IMG/VR virus record: IMGVR_UViG_3300010160_000294
Coordinates: 1-20,471 of that record
Direction: 5' to 3' (one strand)
Length of the DNA stretch: 20,471 bases
From: a virus
This document shows, piece after piece, positions 5,670-12,168 of this stretch; the first letter of the stretch is position 1; the number at the start of each line of letters is the position of its first letter. The position numbers and the translations under genes were made by a program. The notes below the pieces were generated by a model. That model made no database searches. It saw only the letters and a list, made by a program, of their open reading frames with translations, and was not told the DNA's origin.

Positions 5670-6203
5670 CTAGTTTGTAAGGTCCTGAAATTGTGGATCA
5701 TTAACAAGTTCTTCAGCATTGACCTGGTTGCAATCAATAGTAACTACTGAGTAGCGCTCTTTATAAAGTCCTCTAGGAAGGACACGAGTAGGAACGAATA
5801 CGGCGTCGCGGAATACGACACGGTCTTTAATATGTAGCGCTGGATCTGTGATCATTGCTGGAAGAAGTCTATTGATATCTGCCACAGCAACTACTAGGCG
5901 CAATGTATCTGTGGTGTAGTAACCACGCTCATTCATGATGTTAGTACCACGAAGTTGTTGCGCCATGATCACAGGTAGTTTGAATGGCTCGTTCCATCGA
6001 CGACCCTTGCCATCTTCCTGATTGGAGACGTCATAGATTGGATCTACGAAGGTGTCGTAGTCTGCGGCTAGGGCTGCATCATCCCAGAGCCACCAGTCAA
6101 CCTCAGTACCTACGGGGTCACGGAGTTCGTCAACGATGCCTTCATCCATTGACATAGTCTCGTAGTCGATCTTGAATCGACCCTGTACTTTGTTACCACG
6201 CAT
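5670..6203 (-). CDS. Putative head-completion/neck protein
   Basis: This is a 177-residue soluble protein with no signal or membrane segment. It begins MRGNKVQGRFKIDYETMSMD, has an aromatic block VDWWLWDD (about residues 35-42), a DPIYDVSNQEDGKGRRW segment (53-69), and later YYTTDTLRLVVAVADINRLL. The order Val-Tyr-Asp near the start, then a strand-rich middle and a terminal DRVVFRD...YKERYSVVTIDC...EELVND pattern resembles head-closure (stopper) proteins of tailed phages. The fit is by general pattern rather than a firm motif. It separates the fibre genes from the mini-gene run. The ribosome binding site is weak (AGGGA, 12 bases from the ATG). Its true role could also be another small virion component. 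Confidence 0.55.
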   Translation of the reverse strand: MRGNKVQGRFKIDYETMSMDEGIVDELRDPVGTEVDWWLWDDAALAADYDTFVDPIYDVSNQEDGKGRRWNEPFKLPVIMAQQLRGTNIMNERGYYTTDTLRLVVAVADINRLLPAMITDPALHIKDRVVFRDAVFVPTRVLPRGLYKERYSVVTIDCNQVNAEELVNDPQFQDLTN

Positions 6204-6227
6204 GGTAAGGATTATTCCCTATCTATA

Positions 6228-6258
6228 CTGAGAAAAAAGTATTAAGGGGCGATCTCTA
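6228..6258 (-). repeat. 31-base direct repeat, copy 1 (end of accessory gene)
   Basis: This 31-base stretch is identical to 11256-11286. On the minus strand it covers the last codons (Ile-Ala-Pro and stop) of the gene at 6242-6595 plus 14 bases beyond the stop, including a run of six T residues. It has no clear hairpin. Confidence 0.88.
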
Positions 6259-6595
6259 TCTCTACCCAAGAGGTAGTTTCTTCATCCCAATCGTATACCT
6301 TGTCATCTGTAGGCTTTGCTATTGGGGCTTCCCATTTGCAAGTTTCTTCATTTAACACCCATGATGGGTAAGGTTGTGGCGCAATAAATGCGTCAAGTTC
6401 TTCACTGTATGTAAAGCCAATTCCAGCATAATTTTTACGTATGTTGTTATTGTAAGATGTACGTTTGCAAACTTGATTACGAAAATTTCCATACCAAACT
6501 TCAGGGGTCAGACCTTCAATAAGTTCTGTTTCATCCTTACCTGGGATAACCTCTGTAACGATGTTGTTCTCATCTAAAAATGCGTAATGTGCCAT
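6242..6595 (-). CDS. Fibre-associated accessory protein (MAHY family), larger paralogue
   Basis: This 117-residue protein starts MAHYAFLDENNIVTEVIPGK and has the conserved core TSYNNNIRKNYAGIGFTYSE (about residues 46-65), then DAFIAPQPYPSWVLNEETCK and a C-terminal WDEETTSW motif. The family (MAHFAxLDENNxV..., SYNxNIRKNYAGIG, DAFIxPxPxPSWxLxEETCxW) is common in aquatic phages beside tail-fibre genes, and I know of no assigned function. A shorter paralogue lies at 8315-8599. Both follow a glycine-rich fibre gene and start on its stop codon (TAATG), so each may serve its own fibre. The last codons form part of a 31-base repeat found again at 11256-11286. Confidence 0.78.
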   Translation of the reverse strand: MAHYAFLDENNIVTEVIPGKDETELIEGLTPEVWYGNFRNQVCKRTSYNNNIRKNYAGIGFTYSEELDAFIAPQPYPSWVLNEETCKWEAPIAKPTDDKVYDWDEETTSWVEIEIAP

Positions 6596-8010
6596 TAGAT
6601 AGTCACCGTTCCTGTTCCTGCTGTAAATCTATAAACTCTGTAACCTGAACGGCTTGGTTGGTCGTAGGTTAGCCCACCGTCAATAGAAGAAAGCGCCCTG
6701 TATGAATCAGGATAAGCAATAATAACTACACCAGAACCACCAGCCTTTGCAGTGTTACTTGAACCACCACCACCACCGCCAGTATTAGGAGTACCTGCAT
6801 ATGCTGTACCTCCACCGTTACCTCCACCACCTGTACCGCCTGTACCGCCACTTCCTTGTCCTTGTGAACCAGCACCGCCACCTGCATATGCTGTAGAGGT
6901 ACCCGTTATACTAGTTGATGAACCAGCGCCACCATTTCCTCCTCGGCTGTATGCAACAGGGTCACCTCCAACAGCACTAGCGCCACCGCCACCAGCACCT
7001 GAAGCATTTGTTGGACTGCTATCAAAACGACCTGTACCTCCACGAAAACCCTGACCATTTATACCAGTTCCGTAAGAGTTATTTATGCCAGCACCTCCAC
7101 CACCTGAGCCACCATTTCCTCCTGATGTTGCACTGCCTCCTCCTTGACCACCTCCAGTAGCAGACACACCTCCAAATACAGATGCAATTCCAGTTGGAGA
7201 ACCACTACCACCACTGCCAGCAACACCGCCAGCACCAACAGTTACTGTGAATGAACCAGAAATTGATGTAGAAGATTCTAAGTAACCTCCAGCGCCACCA
7301 CCACCACCACCATAACCTGAGTAGTTTCCTCCACCGCCACCAGCAATAACCAAATAATCAACTGATGTAGGAACAGGAAGTTGTGGAGTTACAGAGTTAG
7401 AAGCGCTAGACGCTGTAGAAGTACCATTAGCATTTGTTGCAGTTACAGTAAATGTGTAAGCAGTTCCTGCTGTTAATCCAGAAACAGAAATTGGGCTCGA
7501 AGCACTTGTTCCTGTTATAGAACCAGGAGATGAAGTTGCTGTAAAAGTTGAGACCGCTGCGCCACCAGTAGCATTTGCTGTAAACGGTACAGATGCAGTT
7601 GTAGAAGAGGGAGATGTTACAGTGCCAATAGTAGGAGCCTGTGGAACAGTAGTTGCTGTTATAGATCCAGAAGCAGATGTTGCAGGAGACGTTCCTGTTG
7701 AGTTAGCACCAGTCACAGCAAAAGTGTAAGAAGTCTGAGACTGTAGACCAGCGACTGTTACTGGAGAAGAGGCCGCAGTACCAGTAAATGATCCTGGGGT
7801 ACTTGTTGCTGTATAGGTAGTTACTGTACCGCCTGTTGTATTAGGCGTAAATGCAACTGTTGCAGCGCCGTTATTGTATGCACGGCTAGTACCTACGTTA
7901 GTTGCTGCACCAATAGTAGGTGCATCTGGCACATCGGATATCTCCGTAATGGCGGTATTGCCGTCAGGAGTGCCTTCAATGCGCTCATCTTGTGCTCTAC
8001 GAACTGACAC
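6595..8010 (-). CDS. Tail fibre/adhesin: two FN3 domains and glycine-rich domain
   Basis: This 471-residue protein starts at GTG (8008-8010) behind AAGGAG. Residues 1-26 form a charged N-terminus leading to SDVPDAPTIGA. Two fibronectin type III domains follow (about 27-120 and 122-210), each with the TAxSxPGSxTGxxxSPxxVxGLxxxTxYTFxVTxxN pattern. From VDYLVIAGGGGG (about 217) to about residue 425 there is a glycine-rich domain with many GGGG runs, as in polyglycine-II-type adhesin and fibre domains of phages. The protein ends with SGVVIIAYPDSYRAL and a short beta-rich tail. It probably lies in the distal tail fibre and contacts the host surface. The last codon overlaps the start of the accessory gene (TAATG). 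The same glycine-rich domain occurs in 8599-9891. Confidence 0.8.
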   Translation of the reverse strand: MSVRRAQDERIEGTPDGNTAITEISDVPDAPTIGAATNVGTSRAYNNGAATVAFTPNTTGGTVTTYTATSTPGSFTGTAASSPVTVAGLQSQTSYTFAVTGANSTGTSPATSASGSITATTVPQAPTIGTVTSPSSTTASVPFTANATGGAAVSTFTATSSPGSITGTSASSPISVSGLTAGTAYTFTVTATNANGTSTASSASNSVTPQLPVPTSVDYLVIAGGGGGNYSGYGGGGGGAGGYLESSTSISGSFTVTVGAGGVAGSGGSGSPTGIASVFGGVSATGGGQGGGSATSGGNGGSGGGGAGINNSYGTGINGQGFRGGTGRFDSSPTNASGAGGGGASAVGGDPVAYSRGGNGGAGSSTSITGTSTAYAGGGAGSQGQGSGGTGGTGGGGNGGGTAYAGTPNTGGGGGGSSNTAKAGGSGVVIIAYPDSYRALSSIDGGLTYDQPSRSGYRVYRFTAGTGTVTI

Positions 8011-8037
8011 GGTACTCCTTAAATATTTGGGGCGAAA

Positions 8038-8271
8038 TTAAATGACGAGAACGGCTGCTTCTTCTGCAGTAAGAGGAGTACCAGCGACTAACTTAGCCTT
8101 TGCTGATTCCTTCAGTGCTGCCTTTGCTGCTGCTTCTTCTTCTCGTGCTGCTTCTGCTTCGGCAAATGCTGCTGCATCTGCTTCCATCTGAGTGATCTCT
8201 TCGGCTGTGAGTTCAACGATTGACTCTTCGCCTGTTGAGCAGTCTACAATGACCTTAGTTGGAACTGACAT
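8038..8271 (-). CDS. Small Ala/Glu-rich helical protein, fibre-locus accessory
   Basis: The 77-residue product begins MSVPTKVIVDCSTGEESIVE, continues LTAEEITQMEADAAAFAEAE and then an Ala/Glu-rich helix, ending with TPLTAEEAAVLVI. The beta-strand start (KVIVDCSTGEE) followed by LTAEEI and a charged helix is a pattern that I recall for small proteins encoded between fibre genes of phages; a role in fibre assembly is plausible but unproven. The ATG is at 8269-8271, and 27 bases separate the stop from the next gene's start. Nothing is broken. Confidence 0.68.
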   Translation of the reverse strand: MSVPTKVIVDCSTGEESIVELTAEEITQMEADAAAFAEAEAAREEEAAAKAALKESAKAKLVAGTPLTAEEAAVLVI

Positions 8272-8314
8272 GTTTATCTCCTAAACGGGTTTGAGTTGTT
8301 AGTTTATCTTACTT

Positions 8315-8599
8315 TTATTCTTCTGTGCGTAGAACCCAGCGACAAGTTTCCTCATCAAGGGTGTAATCTGCATGTGGTTCTGGGCGAGGAGCAATAAATG
8401 CATCACGGTCTTCGTCGTAGTACATACCGATACCTGCATAATTCTTACGGATGTTTCCGTTGTATGAAGTCTGAATCCAACGTCCACCAAGGCCCAAATC
8501 ATCAGCCAAGAACTCTTGACCACGATGCTCTTGGGCATCAGGAACTACTAGTACACGGACTACTTCTAGTCTCTCGTCAACTTCTGCAAAATGTGCCAT
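8315..8599 (-). CDS. Fibre-associated accessory protein (MAHF family), shorter paralogue
   Basis: This 94-residue protein begins MAHFAEVDERLEVVRVLVVP and carries the family core TSYNGNIRKNYAGIGMYYDE (about residues 44-63), followed by DAFIAPRPEPHADYTLDEET and CRWVLRTEE. It is a paralogue of the protein at 6242-6595 but lacks the C-terminal WDEETTSW extension. Its ATG (8597-8599) overlaps the stop of the glycine-rich fibre gene (TAATG), the same arrangement as its paralogue. I infer a role specific to that fibre, such as tip cap, chaperone or adhesin subunit. A second reading frame within it (8299-8538) is a shadow. Confidence 0.78.
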   Translation of the reverse strand: MAHFAEVDERLEVVRVLVVPDAQEHRGQEFLADDLGLGGRWIQTSYNGNIRKNYAGIGMYYDEDRDAFIAPRPEPHADYTLDEETCRWVLRTEE

Positions 8600-9891
8600 T
8601 AAACTGCGTACCTCACAATTACTAGACCTGAACCACCCGATTTACCAACTACGCCATTGTTGTCTCCACCAGCACCGCCACCAGTATTTGCATAGCCATT
8701 CGTTGCAGCCGCACTTCCAGCACCACTCTCACCACCAGCACCGCCACCACCAGAGCCGCCTAAACCACCAGTGTTATTAGGAGTAACGCCGTTCCAAGCA
8801 GAACCACCACCACCACCTGCAATGTACCCCGCTATGCCAGTACCAGTTGCAGTATGCCAAGTTGAGTAAGTGTTTATTCCAGCGCCACCAGCACCGCCAC
8901 GAGAGCCAACGCCACCTGCGCCACCTGCGCCACCAGCACCACCACCACCACCTGAATAATAAGAACCTCTAGCGCCACCGCTGTTGCCTTGACCTGCAGT
9001 GCCAGTACCTACCGAACCACTACCAGGTGCGCTTTGTCCACCACCTGAGCCACCATTTGCTTGGTAGGTACCGCCACCAACTGCTGCTGTTAATGCACCA
9101 AATACAGAGTTAGAACCATTGGTGTTAGAACCGCCACCAGCACCTACGGTTACTGTGTAGCCAGTTGCAGTGAGAGCGTTACTTGCTGAGTAATAAACAC
9201 CACCAGCACCTCCGCCACCTGAAACAGAGGTTGTAGTTCCACCGCCACCTGCTACTACAAGCACTGCTGCAGTCAAAGACTGTGAAGGTGTAAATGTTCC
9301 AGATTGACGGAAGGTGTGATAAATATAGGTTCCATCAGTAGTGATATCTCCACCAGTTGCTTTTTCTGTAATTTGTTGGGAGGGCACCTCTACACCATAA
9401 AGAGTAACCGTTGAGTACTCCGCTAAATTCGCATTAACAGCAGCAAAAGTTAAAGAGGTAACTGCTGCTGTGCTTGATTGCACTACCGCATTCATTGTCA
9501 TATAAGCAGTAGTAGAGTTTTTTTCAGTAACAGAGTCAACTAAGTAATATTTTGCAGTGCTACCAGCGTAGTTAGGGATAAGAACATCAGTGCTAGAAAA
9601 GATGCTTGAACCAGCGCTTGCTCCAACAATTCTTCCCGACCAAGGTTGTTCGTATGCGGTAGAGGCAGTAGATGCTGTAGAACCATTTCCCATTAAAGGT
9701 TTGTAAGTGTAACCTGAAGAACTTGAGTTTACCGTTAAACTTAAGCCATCTTCATCGGCTGCACGAGTTGAACGCAAAGACAGTTTTAATACTAGGTCTG
9801 TGTAAGTTTGTGGGATGTTAGAAAGAGTAATGCTGGAAGTTCCTCCACTTCCCACAGTTACTTTTTTTAATGCTATGTATGTATTAGCCAT
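8599..9891 (-). CDS. Tail fibre/adhesin: N-terminal beta-sandwich and C-terminal glycine-rich domain
   Basis: This 430-residue protein has two parts. Residues 1-170 form the beta-sandwich module that recurs through this locus: SITLSNIPQTYTDLVLKLSL (20-39), LIPNYAGSTAKYYL (104-117), STAAVTSLTFAA (140-151) and the ending STVTLYGVEVP (160-170). A linker with GGDITTDGTYIYHTFRQSGT (180-199) leads into AVLVVAGGGG (209-218) and a glycine-rich domain to about residue 415, ending GGSGLVIVRYAV. The latter matches the domain in 6595-8010, but with no FN3 domains before it. A distal, receptor-contacting tail fibre is the likely role. The stop overlaps the start of the accessory gene at 8315-8599. Confidence 0.78.
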   Translation of the reverse strand: MANTYIALKKVTVGSGGTSSITLSNIPQTYTDLVLKLSLRSTRAADEDGLSLTVNSSSSGYTYKPLMGNGSTASTASTAYEQPWSGRIVGASAGSSIFSSTDVLIPNYAGSTAKYYLVDSVTEKNSTTAYMTMNAVVQSSTAAVTSLTFAAVNANLAEYSTVTLYGVEVPSQQITEKATGGDITTDGTYIYHTFRQSGTFTPSQSLTAAVLVVAGGGGTTTSVSGGGGAGGVYYSASNALTATGYTVTVGAGGGSNTNGSNSVFGALTAAVGGGTYQANGGSGGGQSAPGSGSVGTGTAGQGNSGGARGSYYSGGGGGAGGAGGAGGVGSRGGAGGAGINTYSTWHTATGTGIAGYIAGGGGGSAWNGVTPNNTGGLGGSGGGGAGGESGAGSAAATNGYANTGGGAGGDNNGVVGKSGGSGLVIVRYAV

Positions 9892-9894
9892 TAT

Positions 9895-10389
9895 TTACGC
9901 CGCCAATATTCCGTAGAGGTTAAATGTGGTGCCAACATCAAAACTATATCCGCTATCTGTATACAAGTTTAGTGTATCCACAGCAGCCGTAGACCTCCAA
10001 AGATTTGCAACTGCAGATACTCCATTTGCCCCATTGCCAGTTTTGTTTAATATTTGTTTGTACGAGGTAGTACTTGAATAGTTATTTATAAAAAGAGTAT
10101 TGATATATCCAACAGTTGTTCCTAAGTAACCATAAGTACCAACGACCGCTCTAGAATCACTTGTGCCACGAGTGCTTTGAGAAGAGGTTCCATCAGCACC
10201 TAAAGTAGTTCGTGAGTAGTTATTCCCAGTATCGTTATTAATACGACAAATAAGACTATCTGCACTTGTTGTCTTTCCTGTAACAACAAGAACAAGGTCA
10301 GTATAAGTAGATGGTATAGAACCTAAATTTACAGAGGCTTGAGATGCTGTAAGAGATACGCTTACAATTGCATTATATGTCAATGCCAT
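9895..10389 (-). CDS. Single-domain beta-sandwich fibre protein
   Basis: This 164-residue protein consists only of the recurring fibre-locus module: IVSVSLTASQASVNLGSIPS, TYTDLVLVVTGKTTSADSLI, an INNDTGNNYSRTTLG strand pair, then LFINNYSSTTSYKQIL, LWRSTAAVDTLNLYTDSGYS and the end TFNLYGILAA. The sequence pattern suggests an all-beta jelly-roll-like fold. It lies three bases from its downstream neighbour and two from its upstream one. Since it consists of one module alone, it may be a minor fibre segment, a cap, or a spare receptor-binding unit. No named family is assigned. Confidence 0.68.
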   Translation of the reverse strand: MALTYNAIVSVSLTASQASVNLGSIPSTYTDLVLVVTGKTTSADSLICRINNDTGNNYSRTTLGADGTSSQSTRGTSDSRAVVGTYGYLGTTVGYINTLFINNYSSTTSYKQILNKTGNGANGVSAVANLWRSTAAVDTLNLYTDSGYSFDVGTTFNLYGILAA

Positions 10390-10391
10390 GA

Positions 10392-11231
10392 TTACCCCTT
10401 CATTCCATAGAGAGCAATTTTGGTATATTGAGAAAAGGTAGTTGAATCAACAGTCAAATCTATTCTAGAAACCGCCGCTGTGTTTTGCCAAAGGCCACTA
10501 AAGAGCCCCACTTGTCCTCCTCCATTATCGTCATAATTTCCAAATTGACGAAGAGTTGTATACTTGCTTGTATTGGCATAATCTAAAATGTCAATATTTC
10601 CTGTACTAAAGTTATAAGGCTGCCCACCGCTTCCAGAATCCGTTATTGTTCCACCATATGCGGCAGTTTGAGTTGCAGCACCGCCAGATAATGCGGAAGC
10701 ACCGTTTCCTACCAAATAGTGATAGGAGTAATTAGAGCCAGTATCACTGTTAAATCTTATGCGACAAGGAACTCCACCGCCTGCTGTTGAACACTTTGCA
10801 AAAAATCTAATTTGAAGATGAGTGTAAGTAGAAGGAATTGAGGTAAATGAGATTGTTGCTTGAGTGGTTGAAAGTGTAGTAGTAGCAATAGAGTCGTAAG
10901 CAAGTGCTGTGGGACTAACAGAACTAGAGGCAGCAGATGCTGGACCTGTGGCTGTTGAATTTGTTCCAGTAACCGTAAATGTGTAATCAGTACCTAAACT
11001 TAATCCAGTGACAGTAATAGGAGAGGCGCCAGTACCAGTAATTCCGCCAGGTGAAGATGTAGCGGTAAAGGTAGTTGCAGTTCCTCCAGTAACGGCTGCT
11101 GTGTAGGCAACAGTAACTGTTCCATCTGTCAGTGCTGCCACAGCGCCAATGGTAGGAGCATCAGGTACGTCAGCGATCGCAACACCACTCTTAGTGATGC
11201 TGGATGCATTTGCTCTCTTGATATTAGCCAT
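10392..11231 (-). CDS. Fibre protein: FN3 domain plus beta-sandwich module
   Basis: This 279-residue protein has an N-terminal leader (MANIKRANASSITKSGVAIA), then an FN3 domain (about residues 22-107) beginning DVPDAPTIGA and including TATSSPGGITGTGASPITVT and the SLGTDYTFTVTGTNSTATGP end. It then has the recurring beta-sandwich (about 110-279), with ISFTSIPSTYTHLQIRFFAK, a GSNYSYHYL strand, ILDYANTSKYTTLRQF, LWQNTAAVSRIDLTVDSTTF and the end IALYGMKG. It is closely related in layout to 14367-15230. The N-terminal leader plus the VPDAPTIG start also occurs in 6595-8010, suggesting a common anchoring peptide. The ATG is at 11229-11231 with an AGGAG about 12 bases away. Confidence 0.72.
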   Translation of the reverse strand: MANIKRANASSITKSGVAIADVPDAPTIGAVAALTDGTVTVAYTAAVTGGTATTFTATSSPGGITGTGASPITVTGLSLGTDYTFTVTGTNSTATGPASAASSSVSPTALAYDSIATTTLSTTQATISFTSIPSTYTHLQIRFFAKCSTAGGGVPCRIRFNSDTGSNYSYHYLVGNGASALSGGAATQTAAYGGTITDSGSGGQPYNFSTGNIDILDYANTSKYTTLRQFGNYDDNGGGQVGLFSGLWQNTAAVSRIDLTVDSTTFSQYTKIALYGMKG

Positions 11232-11255
11232 GAGGCTTATTGTCTCCTATCGGTT

Positions 11256-11286
11256 CTGAGAAAAAAGTATTAAGGGGCGATCTCTA
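11256..11286 (-). repeat. 31-base direct repeat, copy 2 (end of accessory gene)
   Basis: This stretch is identical to 6228-6258. It covers the last Ile-Ala-Pro codons and stop of the gene at 11270-11569 and the first 14 bases after it. The two genes are otherwise unrelated, so the identity marks a shared 3' junction rather than gene homology. Confidence 0.88.
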
Positions 11287-11569
11287 CTACAGGGAACTTA
11301 ACAAAGCCATCTTCAAGTACTGCCTCTGGAGAGAGTTCCTGAGCAGCGGCAAGCATCGCTGCTGCTGTGGTCTCTGTTACAGACCAGGCAGTCAAAGCGC
11401 TAGTGTTAATTGAACCTCTAAGCAGGTAGCAGTAGATCAGTGTTGCTGAGTCAGATACATCACCTGTAGCAAAGACTGGCTCAATACGAACCTCATCAGT
11501 ATTCACAGTGAATGTAGGATCAGTACCTTCACCGTTTTCCCACTTTAACTTCCATGTGTAGTACTTCAT
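11270..11569 (-). CDS. Small fibre-locus accessory protein (99 aa)
   Basis: The product begins MKYYTWKLKWENGEGTDPTF, continues TVNTDEVRIEPVFATGDVSD, then SATLIYCYLLRGSINTSALT and an Ala-rich helix, ending FVKFPVVEIAP. The beta-rich start with MKYYTWKLxW is familiar from phage fibre loci, though I cannot name a family. Its ATG overlaps the upstream stop (ATGA), so it is translationally coupled to the coiled-coil protein. Its last codons lie in the 31-base repeat shared with the gene at 6242-6595. The function is unknown. Confidence 0.66.
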   Translation of the reverse strand: MKYYTWKLKWENGEGTDPTFTVNTDEVRIEPVFATGDVSDSATLIYCYLLRGSINTSALTAWSVTETTAAAMLAAAQELSPEAVLEDGFVKFPVVEIAP

Positions 11570-12156
11570 GCTAACTCCTTCTGAGTCTGTCCTGTAATCT
11601 GCTGCATCTCTTGGGAGACTGCACGGATTCCGCCCTCTGGTGTCATTTCAAGGGCACCAATCTGACGAAGTGAATCTAGGTGTGCAGCCTGTGCCTGAGT
11701 GCCACCGATAGCCTCTAGTGTAGACTGACGACTTAATCTCTTGTTCCAATAATCTGGCTGTGCTGCTTCAATCTCTTGGCGAGTGTATTTATGCTCAAAA
11801 GAGTTATAGATATTCATTAACATATCCAACTCTCTAAAAGCGCCAATTCCAACAAGGCGAGTCTGTTCAAGTCCCAATTCTTTGATCTGAGCATCAATCT
11901 CATCGATCTCATCGCCAGTTTCACGAAGTTTATTGATTTCAATCTCAGTCTTCTTCATTTCAAGACTGACTGTCTTTATGGTGTAGTAGAGAGACTGAAG
12001 TTCAATGACGCACTGCTGGTAGCGCATTTCATCTGTATCGTGCTGATTCACAACAAACTTCTCTAACTGAAAGTCAGAGCGTGACTGTTGAACTTCTGCC
12101 ATCGCTAGCAAAATATCGGGTGTGAATTTTTCGGTTATATCAGGTAGTAGTTCCAT
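11566..12156 (-). CDS. Coiled-coil protein of the fibre locus (196 aa)
   Basis: The chosen ATG is 12154-12156, behind an AAGGAA ribosome binding site (12163-12168). A GTG 57 bases upstream (12211-12213) would give 215 residues but would run deep into the preceding gene. The product begins MELLPDITEKFTPDILLAMA and is highly helical. A long charged heptad region spans about residues 55-105 (SLYYTIKTVSLEMKKTEIEI, then NKLRETGDEIDEIDAQIKEL). A conserved-looking block FEHKYTRQEIEAAQPDYWNK precedes a C-terminal Gln-rich part. No family is recognised. The coiled coil could be a tail-fibre trimerisation part or an assembly factor; its location between fibre genes favours a virion-assembly role. Its TGA overlaps the next start (ATGA). 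Confidence 0.66.
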   Translation of the reverse strand: MELLPDITEKFTPDILLAMAEVQQSRSDFQLEKFVVNQHDTDEMRYQQCVIELQSLYYTIKTVSLEMKKTEIEINKLRETGDEIDEIDAQIKELGLEQTRLVGIGAFRELDMLMNIYNSFEHKYTRQEIEAAQPDYWNKRLSRQSTLEAIGGTQAQAAHLDSLRQIGALEMTPEGGIRAVSQEMQQITGQTQKELA

Positions 12157-12162
12157 ATATTG

Positions 12163-12168
12163 TTCCTT
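12163..12168 (-). promoter_or_regulatory. Ribosome binding site deciding the start of 11566-12156
   Basis: On the minus strand AAGGAA lies six bases before the ATG at 12154-12156. It contains the final TAA of the preceding fibre gene (12167-12169 overlaps it), so stop codon and ribosome binding site are merged. This supports the internal ATG over the upstream GTG. Confidence 0.62.

Noticed and set aside
6752-7054. Plus-strand proline-rich frame opposite the glycine-rich domain
   Set aside because: Proline-rich antisense translation of GGN repeats; a composition artefact with no start signal.
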